This document shows positions 34,311-43,596 of a stretch of DNA of 64,000 bases, piece by piece (positions within the stretch are counted from its first letter, which is position 1; each line of letters opens with the position of its first letter). A model generated the notes under the pieces. The model was not told where the DNA came from. It saw only the letters and a list, made by a program, of their open reading frames with translations, and ran no database searches. The translations under genes and the position numbers were made by a program. Origin of the DNA: G964020105 sp964020105. GTDB lineage: Bacteria > Pseudomonadota > Alphaproteobacteria > WRAU01 > Hepatincolaceae. Where the stretch lies: positions 186,001 to 250,000 of the forward strand of contig OZ026535.1 in assembly GCA_964020105.1 (NCBI GenBank). The letters are read 5' to 3'.

Positions 34311-37300
34311 ATGGGAGTGCAAAAATTGAGTAAGAATATTCGAATTCGTAGAGATTACAGCAAAATTAAATCTGTTGAATCAATTCCCGATCTTATACAA
34401 ATGCAAAAAGAATCTTACGGGAAGTTTCTTCATCTAGATACTGTAAGTAGAAAAAAAACAAGCACAGGATTGCAGAGTGTTTTAGGATCTATTTTTCCAG
34501 TACATACTTTAGATGGCAGATATACACTAGATTTTGTTGATTATTTTTTTGATGAGCCAAAATACTCAATTGATGAATGCAAAAATAGGGATGCTAGTTA
34601 TGCGTTGCCTTTAAAAGTTAAAATGCGTTTAATTAGTAATGATGTTAATAAAGATACAGGTGCTGTAGCTATTAGAGACATCAAGGAGCAGGATGTTTAT
34701 TTATGTGATATCCCTTTAATGACCGATAGTGGTACTTTTGTTATTAATGGTACAGAGAGAGTTATAGTTTCACAAATATATCGCTCACCAGGGGTGTTCT
34801 TTGATCATGATAAAGGTAAAAATGCCAACGGTAGGCTTTTATATAGCGCAAGCATTATACCACATGTTGGGTCATGGTTAGACATAGAGTTTGATTCAAA
34901 AGATTTGTTGAATGTTAGAATTGATAAAAGAAAAAAAATATCGTTAGTTTGTCTATTGAAAGCACTTGATTCTTCTAAGACAGAAAAGTTAAGAGCTAAA
35001 TTAGAATCTGAAGGTAAGGAGATAAATCCAGAACTTGTAGAAGGCATGAGTTCTGAGGAAATATTAGATACATTTTATAATAAGCTTTCTGTAGTTAGAA
35101 AAAATGATTCTTACTCAATGACTTTCGCGCAAGATTTTTATAGAGGAAGAAAGCTGGTTTTTGATTTGATTGATTCAGATACCAATGAAATTGTGATTCC
35201 AGCTGATACTACTATAAATGCTGGAGTGTTAAAAAAATTAGAAAAATTAAGTGTTAAGACAGTAATTGTGCCAGAAGAAGAAGTAATAGGTAGATTTATA
35301 GCAAATGATATATATGGAAAAAATACTGAAGAGCTAATTATTAATGCAGGATTTGAAATTACTAAAGAAGTATTAGAAAAAATCGCGGCAGCTGGAGTTC
35401 AGTCCTTTGATATCTTGTTAATTGATAATGTTAACGTTGGGCAATATCTTTTAAATACTATTTTAGCAGATAAAAATGATACACGATTTAAGGCATTAAA
35501 TGAAATTTATAAAATTGTTAAATCGGCAGATGCTCCCAATATAGAGGCTGCTGATGAGTTATTTCGCAGTTTATTTTTCAGTCATGAGCGGTATGATTTA
35601 TCTAATGTTGGTAGGGTGAAAATAAATGAAAAATTTGGCCTTGATGATCCAGAAGAGCTTACTGTTTTAAGTAAAAAAGATATTATTAATGTTGTTAGAT
35701 ATCTTTTAAAAATTAGAGATGGTAAGTTAAATGTGGATGACATAGATCACCTAGGCAATAGGATAGTTCGCTCCGTCGGAGAACTGGTGGAAAACGAGCT
35801 TAGAATTGTATTTGTTAGAATGGAAAGATATATTCAAGAAAAAATGGCTGCATCTGATGATTTGATGCCATCGGAAATTTTAAATGTTAAATCTGTACAA
35901 TCTGCCCTTAGGGACTTCTTTGGTTCCTCACAGTTATCACAGTTTATGGATCAAACTAATCCACTTTCAGAAATAACTCATAAAAGAAGGCTTTCTGCCC
36001 TTGGGCCAAAAGGATTAACTAGAGAAAGAGCAAGCTTTGAAGTAAGGGACGTCCATCTTACACATTATGGTAGAATATGTCCAATTGAAACACCAGAGGG
36101 TCCAAATATAGGTCTTATAAACTCACTTGCTTGCTATGCAAGAATCAATAAATACGGTTTCTTAGAAACTCCATATAGAGTTGTTAAAGATAGTATGGTT
36201 TCTGATGAAGTGGTGTATTTAAACGCAACACAAGAATTAAATAAAGCTATTGCTCAGTCTAGTGCAAAATTAGATTCAGGGAAAAAATTAATAGAAGAGC
36301 TAGTGACTTGTCGTTTAAGTGGTGAGGTTACTCTTTGTCCTCCTTCTGAGGTGTCATATATGGAGGTTTCGCCAACTCAAGTAGTATCAGTTGCAGCCTC
36401 ATTGGTGCCTTTTTTAGAAAACGATGACGCAAACAGAGCTCTTATGGGAGCAAACATGCAAAGGCAAGCAGTTCCTCTTTTAATAGCAGAAGCTCCTGTG
36501 GTTGGAACAGGCATGGAAGCTCTCGTAGCCAGAGATAGCGGAGCCAGTATATTAGCAAAAAGATCAGGTGTTGTTTATCAGGTTGATTCAAAAAGAATAG
36601 TTGTTAATGCTATCCATGAAAGCACCGGATTAGCCTATGATTTAGATGTTTATGATTTGAAAAAATTTCAAAGATCCAATCATAATACTTGTATTAATCA
36701 AAAGCCTTTGGTTAAGAGTGGTGATTTTATTAGTAAGGGAGATGTTATTGCTGATGGTCACTCTATTGATAATGGTGAACTAGCTTTGGGAAAAAATGTG
36801 TTGGTTGCCTTTATGCCTTGGAATGGTTATAACTTCGAGGATTCTATTCTGATTTCTGAAAGAGTAGTTAAAGATGATGTATTTACTTCAATTCATATTG
36901 AAGAATTTGAAGTTGTAGCTAGAGATACCAAACTTGGAGCCGAGGATATTACTTCAGATATTCCTAATATTGGTGATGAAGCACTTAAAAATCTTGATGA
37001 ATCTGGTATAGTTTATGTTGGTGCTGAAGTTAAATCTGGTGATATTTTAGTTGGTAAAGTAACTCCGAAGGCTGAAAGTGTTGTTACTGCAGAGGAAAAA
37101 CTTCTAAGAGCAATCTTTGGTGAGAAGGCCGTTGATGTTAAAGATACCTCTTTAAGAGTTCCCTCAGGGATAAGTGGTACAGTTATAGGAGTTAGTGTAT
37201 TTTCTCGCAGAGGAGTTGAAAAAGATAATAGAACTCAATCTATGGAAAGAATACATATAGATAAGTTAGATAAAGAAAAACGTAATGAGCAAAAAGTTAT

Positions 37301-38471
37301 AGAATCCCTTTACAGCCTTAGATGTTGTCACTTATTTGAAGGACAAGAAGTGCTTTCTGGAAAGGGCTTAACTAAAGGAGATAGGATTAATAAGAAAAAT
37401 TTATCTGACTTGTCTTTATCTGATTTATTTAATGTTAATCTTAAAGATAAAGATGTGGCATTAACTTTATCAAATATGAAAAACGAATTTCAAATTGCTG
37501 TTGATAAATTAACAAAAACATATCTCGATAAGATTACCATATTGCAAAAAGGTGATGATTTGCCATCTGGTGTGTTAAAAATGGTAAAAGTATTCATAGC
37601 TGTTAAAAGAAAATTGCAACCTGGTGATAAGATGGCTGGGCGTCATGGTAATAAAGGTGTGGTTTCTAAGATATTACCGGTGGAAGATATGCCATATTTA
37701 GAAGATGGTACTCCTGTTGATATATGTCTTAATCCACTTGGTGTGCCTTCTCGTATGAATGTTGGTCAGATATTGGAAGTTCACTTGGGTTGGGCTTGTG
37801 TTAATATTGGTAAACAAGTAACAAAAATGCTTGATGAATATTATAATTCTAAAACCAATGTAAAAGAGATTAGAGAATATCTGTTAAAATGTTATGGCTT
37901 TAATGAAATTGATAGAGTTAGCGCTTTAGAAGATGAAGAAATACTTGCTTTAGCCAATAGTATAAGAAAAGGATTACCAATTTCCACACCAGTTTTTGAT
38001 GGGGTGAAAGAGCATGATATTAATGAATTACTTAAGTTAAATAATTTAAATACTTCAGCTCAGGTTACTTTGATTGATGGTAGAACAGGTGAGCCATTTG
38101 AAAGAAAAGTAACAGTTGGTTACATTTATATGTTGAAGTTACATCATTTGGTAGATGATAAAATACATGCACGTTCAATAGGGCCATATAGTTTAATTAC
38201 TCAACAACCTCTTGGTGGTAAGGCACAATTTGGTGGGCAAAGATTTGGTGAGATGGAGGTGTGGGCTCTTGAGGCTTATGGAGCTGCTCATATATTACAA
38301 GAGATGTTAACTGTTAAGTCCGATGATCAAATAGGGAGAAATCATGTTTATGAGTCTATCATTAAGGGTGAGGAAACATTTAATACAGGCATACCAGAAT
38401 CTTTTAATGTTTTGGTTAAAGAATTAAGATCTTTATGTTTGAATTTAGAAATGAAAAAAATTGATGAGTAG
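34311..38471 (+). CDS. rpoB: RNA polymerase subunit beta
   Basis: The beta subunit forms half of the polymerase active-site cleft. The protein has about 1,386 residues. The N-terminal IRIRRDYSKI ... IPDLIQMQKESYGKFL, the rifampicin-region sequence GSSQLSQFMDQTNPLSEITHKRRLSALGPKG, and GDKMAGRHGNKG (about residue 1106) are all present. The ATG at 34311 has no ribosome-binding site. GGGAG at 34313-34317 instead suits an in-frame TTG at 34326, which would give MSKNIRIRRD and may be the true start. It is followed by rpoC after 31 bases, unfused, unlike the rpoBC fusion of Wolbachia. Confidence 0.98.
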   Translation: MGVQKLSKNIRIRRDYSKIKSVESIPDLIQMQKESYGKFLHLDTVSRKKTSTGLQSVLGSIFPVHTLDGRYTLDFVDYFFDEPKYSIDECKNRDASYALPLKVKMRLISNDVNKDTGAVAIRDIKEQDVYLCDIPLMTDSGTFVINGTERVIVSQIYRSPGVFFDHDKGKNANGRLLYSASIIPHVGSWLDIEFDSKDLLNVRIDKRKKISLVCLLKALDSSKTEKLRAKLESEGKEINPELVEGMSSEEILDTFYNKLSVVRKNDSYSMTFAQDFYRGRKLVFDLIDSDTNEIVIPADTTINAGVLKKLEKLSVKTVIVPEEEVIGRFIANDIYGKNTEELIINAGFEITKEVLEKIAAAGVQSFDILLIDNVNVGQYLLNTILADKNDTRFKALNEIYKIVKSADAPNIEAADELFRSLFFSHERYDLSNVGRVKINEKFGLDDPEELTVLSKKDIINVVRYLLKIRDGKLNVDDIDHLGNRIVRSVGELVENELRIVFVRMERYIQEKMAASDDLMPSEILNVKSVQSALRDFFGSSQLSQFMDQTNPLSEITHKRRLSALGPKGLTRERASFEVRDVHLTHYGRICPIETPEGPNIGLINSLACYARINKYGFLETPYRVVKDSMVSDEVVYLNATQELNKAIAQSSAKLDSGKKLIEELVTCRLSGEVTLCPPSEVSYMEVSPTQVVSVAASLVPFLENDDANRALMGANMQRQAVPLLIAEAPVVGTGMEALVARDSGASILAKRSGVVYQVDSKRIVVNAIHESTGLAYDLDVYDLKKFQRSNHNTCINQKPLVKSGDFISKGDVIADGHSIDNGELALGKNVLVAFMPWNGYNFEDSILISERVVKDDVFTSIHIEEFEVVARDTKLGAEDITSDIPNIGDEALKNLDESGIVYVGAEVKSGDILVGKVTPKAESVVTAEEKLLRAIFGEKAVDVKDTSLRVPSGISGTVIGVSVFSRRGVEKDNRTQSMERIHIDKLDKEKRNEQKVIESLYSLRCCHLFEGQEVLSGKGLTKGDRINKKNLSDLSLSDLFNVNLKDKDVALTLSNMKNEFQIAVDKLTKTYLDKITILQKGDDLPSGVLKMVKVFIAVKRKLQPGDKMAGRHGNKGVVSKILPVEDMPYLEDGTPVDICLNPLGVPSRMNVGQILEVHLGWACVNIGKQVTKMLDEYYNSKTNVKEIREYLLKCYGFNEIDRVSALEDEEILALANSIRKGLPISTPVFDGVKEHDINELLKLNNLNTSAQVTLIDGRTGEPFERKVTVGYIYMLKLHHLVDDKIHARSIGPYSLITQQPLGGKAQFGGQRFGEMEVWALEAYGAAHILQEMLTVKSDDQIGRNHVYESIIKGEETFNTGIPESFNVLVKELRSLCLNLEMKKIDE

Positions 38472-38502
38472 AATTAGTATTATTAATTTAGAGGATGTTT
38501 AA

Positions 38503-41500
38503 ATGGCTAATAGTTTAAATAGAACAAATAAGACGAATACATCTAAACCTAATGATTTTGATCTTATATCCATATCGATAGCGAGTCCAGAGAAGATTCG
38601 CTCTTGGTCTTATGGTGAGGTAAAAAAGCCAGAAACTATAAACTATCGTACATTTAAGCCAGAGAAAGACGGTTTGTTTTGTGCGAAAATTTTTGGTCCA
38701 ATAAAAGATTATGAATGTCTTTGTGGTAAGTATAAGCGCATGAAGTATAAAGGAATAGTGTGCGAAAAATGCGGAGTTGAAGTTATTCAGCAAAGTGTTA
38801 GACGTGATAGAATGGGTCATATTGAATTGGCTTCACCTGTTGTTCACGTATGGTTTTTAAAATCTGTGCCTTCAAAAATAGGAACTCTTTTAGATATAAA
38901 CTCTAAAGAATTAGAGAAAGTACTTTATTTTGAAAGATATATAGTTGTAGATCCTGGTACATCTATGTTTAAGAATAATGAAACTATTTCAGAGGATACA
39001 TATAGGGAAGCTTTAATACAGTATGGTGAGGATGCATTCCGAGCTGAGATGGGTGCTGAGGCGATCAAACATATACTTTCCAACATAGATTTAGAGTTAG
39101 AATCGAGAAAATTAAAATTATTGCTACAAGATACAGTTTCTGATGTTAAATCTAAAAAGATTCTTAAAAAATTAAAAATTATAGATTCTTTACTAAAGTC
39201 AAATACAAGGCCTGAGTGGATGGTTATGGATGTTTTGCCGGTTTTACCACCAGATTTAAGACCTTTAGTGCCACTTGATGGTGGTAGGTTTGCAACATCA
39301 GATCTTAATGATTTATACAGAAGGGTAATTAATAGAAACAATCGTTTGCGTAAACTGATGGAGCTTGGAGCTCCTAATATTATTGTACGAAATGAGAAAA
39401 GGATGTTACAAGAAGCAATTGATGCATTATTTGATAATACTAAAAGGGGTAGTCCAATTACTGATGGTAATAAGAGACCACTTAAATCTTTTGCTGATAT
39501 GTTAAAAGGGAAACAAGGACGTTTTAGACAAAATCTTTTAGGGAAAAGGGTTGATTATTCTGGACGTTCAGTGATTACAGTGGGGCCTTACTTAAAACTC
39601 CATGAATGTGGGTTGCCAAAAAAAATGGCATTAGAGCTTTTTAAGCCTTTTATATATTCCAAACTACAAATGTATGGTATAGCTCATACAATAAAGATAG
39701 CTAAAAAGATGGTTGAAAGGGAAAAGGCAGAAGTATGGGATGTTTTAGAAGAAGTGATAAAGGAGCATCCAGTATTATTAAATCGTGCACCAACTTTGCA
39801 CAGGCTTGGCATACAGGCGTTTGAGCCTAAACTTATAGAGGGTAAGGCTATACATTTGCATCCATTAGTATGTACGGCATTTAATGCCGATTTTGATGGT
39901 GATCAAATGGCAATTCATATACCGCTGTCTTTAGAGGCACAGCTGGAAGCAAGAGTGCTTATGATGTCTACCAATAATATTTTATCTCCTGCTAATGGTA
40001 AGCCAATCATAGTGCCATCGCAAGATATAGTTCTTGGTATTTATTATTTATCTTTGCAGAGAGATGGTGAAAAAGGCGAAGGAAAAATATTTTCTTCAAT
40101 TAATGAAGTAGAAATGGCATTAGAAAATAAAATTGTTACATTACATACTAAGATAAAATTTAAATTTAAGGACAATAAGCAGCGGATAGAAACGACACCA
40201 GGAAGGATAATTATTGCTGAACATTTACCAGATCATGAGGCTGTTAAGTTTGATTTAATTAATAAGACTTTGACTAAAAAAGAAGTGGCACATCTTATAG
40301 ATTATATCTATCGTAATTGTGGTCAGAAAGCCACGGTAGAATTTGTGGATCATATTATGCAACTTGGTTTCAGCACAGCGTGTAAGGCTGGAATATCAAT
40401 TGGTAAGGATGATTTGCTAGTGCCAGATGCCAAGTATGATATAGTTGCTAAGACATCTCTTAAAGTGAAAGAGTATGAGAAGCAGTTTCAAGAAGGATTA
40501 ATTACAGAGGGTGAAAGATATAATAAAATCATTGATGCTTGGACATCTTGTCAGAATGAGATAGCTGATGCTATGATGGTTGATATGTTGAAGCAGGTGC
40601 CTGGTAAGCCAATTAACTCTGTATATATGATGATGCATTCTGGAGCGAGGGGGTCTGTTGCACAGTTAAAGCAGCTTGCTGGGATGAGGGGTCTTATGGC
40701 TAAGCCATCTGGTGAAATTATTGAGATTCCGATTATTTCTAATTTTAAAGAGGGTTTACAGGTATTGGAATATTTTAATTCTACACATGGAGCGAGGAAA
40801 GGATTAGCTGATACGGCACTTAAAACTGCTAATGCTGGTTATTTAACTAGAAGATTAGTTGATGTTGCACAGGATATGATTGTTGTGAGTGAGGATTGTG
40901 GAGCTGAGCAGGGGATTGAGATTAGAGCTATTGTGGAGGGAGGACATATTGTTGAAAGTTTGGGAGAGAAGGTGCTTGGAAGATATACGGCCGAGGACGT
41001 TATGGATATTAAGGGGGAGAAAATTTTAGTACCAAAGCAGACTTATATAGATGAGGTATGGGCGGAAGTTTTGGATAATAGTGGTCTTGATAAGATTACT
41101 GTTAGGTCTGTTTTGATGTGTAAAGAAAGGACGGGAGTGTGTGCTAGTTGTTATGGTAGGGATATATCTAAGGGTTATGAGGTAAATTTAGGGGAGGCAG
41201 TGGGAGTTGTTGCGGCACAGTCAATTGGTGAGCCTGGGACTCAGTTAACGATGAGAACGTTTCATATAGGTGGTGCGGCTCAGAAGATAGCAGAAAAGAA
41301 TTCAATAGAGACTCCTATAGCGGGTAATTTGAAATTAGATAATTGTCGTTATATAACAAATACGGATAAGAGTAGTATAGTTTTAAGCCGTAGCGGAGAG
41401 GTTGTGATCATAGATAAGGTGGGTCAGGAGAGATTCAGACAGAAGATACCTTATGGAGCGAAACTTTATGCGCTTGATGGAGATAAGATTGATTTTAATT

Positions 41501-42552
41501 TTAAGATTGCGGAGTGGGATCCGTTTACTGTTCCTATAATTACTGAATTTGAAGGAGTAGTTGAGTATGCTGATTTAGTTGAGGGAGTTTCTTTAAGTGA
41601 GCAGACAGATGAGGCTACAGGTATAACATCGAAAGTGGTTATGAATTGGAGACAGCAGAGTAGAACGGCGGCTTTAAAGCCTAGGATGATTTTGCGTGGT
41701 AGTAAATCTGATTCTAAGTTAGATGTATCATATTTATTACAACCTAATACTATTATTTTGGTAAATAATGGTGATAGAGTTAGACCTGGAGATATTGTAG
41801 CTAAAATGCCTAAAGAATCGGTGAAGACTCGAGATATTACTGGTGGATTGCCGAGGGTAATTGAGTTGTTTGAGGCAAGAAAATATAAGGATGCAGCGAT
41901 TGTTACTGATATTTCTGGAGTAGTTGAATACGCACAAGATTATAAGAATAAGAGAACTATTGTTGTAAGGTCTAAGATGGATTCCAGTATATTTCGTGAG
42001 TATACATTACCTAAGGATAAGCAATTATTGGTTTATGAGGGTGATTTAATTGAGAAGGGGGATCAAATAACGGAAGGATCTGTGGTTCCACATGATATTT
42101 TGCGCACAAAGGGAGTTACGGCATTAGCTGCGTATATGGTTAATGAAGTACAAGATGTTTATAAGTTACAAGGTGTAAGTATCAATGATAAGCATATAGA
42201 GGTTATTGTTAGACAGATGTTGCAAAAGGTAGAGATAACTGATCCTGGTGATTCAGGATATATATTAGGTGATCAGGTTGATCGTTTAGATATATTTGAC
42301 ACCAATGAAAAGCTAGAGAAAGAAGGGAAAGATGCAGCTAAATATAATGTTGTGTTGCAGAGTATCACAAGGGCGAGTTTACAGACTCGTTCATTTATAT
42401 CGGCTGCATCTTTCCAAGAGACTACTAAAATACTAACTGAGGCTGCATTAATGAGTAAAGTAGATAAACTGGAAGGATTAAAAGAGAATATTATAGTTGG
42501 TAGATTAATACCTGCGGGGACAGGATTTTTATTAAGGAAGTATAAAAAATAA
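38503..42552 (+). CDS. rpoC: RNA polymerase subunit beta'
   Basis: This is the catalytic largest subunit. At 1,349 residues the length is typical of Alphaproteobacteria. It has the N-terminal zinc ribbon (CLCGKYKRMKYKGIVCEKCGV), the active-site NADFDGD loop (about 461-467) that holds the catalytic Mg2+, and the second cysteine cluster (CKERTGVCASCYGRD). From about base 40,560 onwards the coding strand becomes noticeably G-richer, with more AAG, GAG and GCG codons than in the first half. The change falls inside this gene and continues into the str operon. Confidence 0.98.
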   Translation: MANSLNRTNKTNTSKPNDFDLISISIASPEKIRSWSYGEVKKPETINYRTFKPEKDGLFCAKIFGPIKDYECLCGKYKRMKYKGIVCEKCGVEVIQQSVRRDRMGHIELASPVVHVWFLKSVPSKIGTLLDINSKELEKVLYFERYIVVDPGTSMFKNNETISEDTYREALIQYGEDAFRAEMGAEAIKHILSNIDLELESRKLKLLLQDTVSDVKSKKILKKLKIIDSLLKSNTRPEWMVMDVLPVLPPDLRPLVPLDGGRFATSDLNDLYRRVINRNNRLRKLMELGAPNIIVRNEKRMLQEAIDALFDNTKRGSPITDGNKRPLKSFADMLKGKQGRFRQNLLGKRVDYSGRSVITVGPYLKLHECGLPKKMALELFKPFIYSKLQMYGIAHTIKIAKKMVEREKAEVWDVLEEVIKEHPVLLNRAPTLHRLGIQAFEPKLIEGKAIHLHPLVCTAFNADFDGDQMAIHIPLSLEAQLEARVLMMSTNNILSPANGKPIIVPSQDIVLGIYYLSLQRDGEKGEGKIFSSINEVEMALENKIVTLHTKIKFKFKDNKQRIETTPGRIIIAEHLPDHEAVKFDLINKTLTKKEVAHLIDYIYRNCGQKATVEFVDHIMQLGFSTACKAGISIGKDDLLVPDAKYDIVAKTSLKVKEYEKQFQEGLITEGERYNKIIDAWTSCQNEIADAMMVDMLKQVPGKPINSVYMMMHSGARGSVAQLKQLAGMRGLMAKPSGEIIEIPIISNFKEGLQVLEYFNSTHGARKGLADTALKTANAGYLTRRLVDVAQDMIVVSEDCGAEQGIEIRAIVEGGHIVESLGEKVLGRYTAEDVMDIKGEKILVPKQTYIDEVWAEVLDNSGLDKITVRSVLMCKERTGVCASCYGRDISKGYEVNLGEAVGVVAAQSIGEPGTQLTMRTFHIGGAAQKIAEKNSIETPIAGNLKLDNCRYITNTDKSSIVLSRSGEVVIIDKVGQERFRQKIPYGAKLYALDGDKIDFNFKIAEWDPFTVPIITEFEGVVEYADLVEGVSLSEQTDEATGITSKVVMNWRQQSRTAALKPRMILRGSKSDSKLDVSYLLQPNTIILVNNGDRVRPGDIVAKMPKESVKTRDITGGLPRVIELFEARKYKDAAIVTDISGVVEYAQDYKNKRTIVVRSKMDSSIFREYTLPKDKQLLVYEGDLIEKGDQITEGSVVPHDILRTKGVTALAAYMVNEVQDVYKLQGVSINDKHIEVIVRQMLQKVEITDPGDSGYILGDQVDRLDIFDTNEKLEKEGKDAAKYNVVLQSITRASLQTRSFISAASFQETTKILTEAALMSKVDKLEGLKENIIVGRLIPAGTGFLLRKYKK

Positions 42553-42581
42553 ATAATCTAGTAATAAGGTATTAAATATTA

Positions 42582-42610
42582 TTGACTATTTATAATTTAC
42601 TAGCTAATAT
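42582..42610 (+). promoter_or_regulatory. Candidate promoter for the str operon (rpsL-rpsG-fusA-tuf2)
   Basis: TTGACT (42582-42587) and TAATAT (42605-42610) are spaced by 17 bases in the rpoC-rpsL gap. An overlapping TATAAT (42608-42613) offers an alternative -10 with a longer spacer. It lies about 80 bases upstream of rpsL. Confidence 0.45.
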
Positions 42611-42692
42611 AATAGAGGTCTATTAGCCAAGTAGTGAGAGTAAGGAAGTTTTTAGTTCTAAGACAATGATTTAGAAAGAGTACAGGAGGATT

Positions 42693-43067
42693 ATGCCAAC
42701 AATTAATCAGTTAGTAAAGAAGCCTAGGAAGAAGGTAAAGAATAGAAGCAAAGTGCCGGCTTTAAGGGGTTGCCCTCAGAAGGTGGGTCAGTGTATACGT
42801 GTTGGTACGATGACACCGAAGAAGCCTAATTCTGCGTTAAGGAAGATAGCGAAATGTAGGTTAAGCACGGGAGATGAAGTGATGGCATATATACCTGGAG
42901 AGGGGCATAATTTGCAGGAGCATTCATCTGTATTACTTTCAGGCAATGGGGCGAAAGATTTACCTGGGGTAATTTATCATGTTATTAGGGGCACTATGGA
43001 TACTCAAGGAGTAGAGAAGAGACGCAAGAGACGTTCTTTGTATGGTGCTAAGAAACCTAAAAAGTAA
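42693..43067 (+). CDS. rpsL: Ribosomal protein S12
   Basis: S12 sits at the decoding centre and sets translational accuracy. The 124-residue protein is highly conserved: PTINQLVKKPRKK, the PKKPNSALRK loop that contains the streptomycin-related lysine, and the C-terminal KKRRSLYGAKKPKK-like tail. Lys and Arg codons are mostly AAG and AGG. AGGAGG lies directly before the ATG. It is the first gene of the str operon. Confidence 0.98.
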   Translation: MPTINQLVKKPRKKVKNRSKVPALRGCPQKVGQCIRVGTMTPKKPNSALRKIAKCRLSTGDEVMAYIPGEGHNLQEHSSVLLSGNGAKDLPGVIYHVIRGTMDTQGVEKRRKRRSLYGAKKPKK

Positions 43068-43118
43068 GTTATAAGTTAAATATATAGAAGTGTAATTAAA
43101 GAGCTAAGGGGTTATTTT

Positions 43119-43589
43119 ATGTCTCGTCGTCACGCTGCAGAAAAAAGGGAAGTATTACCTGATCCAAAATACAAAGATATTTTGGTAACTAAGTTTATCA
43201 ATTGTCTTATGTATGAGGGGAAGAAGTCGGTAGCAGAGAGGATTTTTTATGATGCGTTGGATATGTTGGCAACAAAATCTGGCAAGAAGCATATAGAAGT
43301 TTTCCATGAAGCTGTTGATAATGTTAGACCATCGCTTGAGGTTAGGTCTAGAAGGATTGGAGGAGCTACGTATCAGGTGCCGGTTGAGGTAAGAGGAGAT
43401 AGAAGGAATGCGCTTGCTGTACGTTGGTTGATATCTTTGTCAAGAAAGAGGTCGGAGAAGACGATGATAGAGAAGCTATGCAATGAGATGTTGGATGCGT
43501 CGAATGCTAGGGGTTCTGCGGTAAAGAAGAAGGAAGATACACATAAGATGGCAGAAGCGAATAAAGCTTTTGCGCATTATCGTTGGTAG
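43119..43589 (+). CDS. rpsG: Ribosomal protein S7
   Basis: S7 nucleates assembly of the 30S head, and in many bacteria represses the str operon. The 156-residue protein begins MSRRHAAEKREVLPDPK and carries VRSRRIGGATYQVPVEV and RWLISLSRKRSEKTM, both diagnostic. It lies 51 bases after rpsL and 7 bases before fusA, consistent with one transcript. The codon bias is the G-rich type of this block. Confidence 0.98.
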   Translation: MSRRHAAEKREVLPDPKYKDILVTKFINCLMYEGKKSVAERIFYDALDMLATKSGKKHIEVFHEAVDNVRPSLEVRSRRIGGATYQVPVEVRGDRRNALAVRWLISLSRKRSEKTMIEKLCNEMLDASNARGSAVKKKEDTHKMAEANKAFAHYRW

Positions 43590-43596
43590 GGGAATT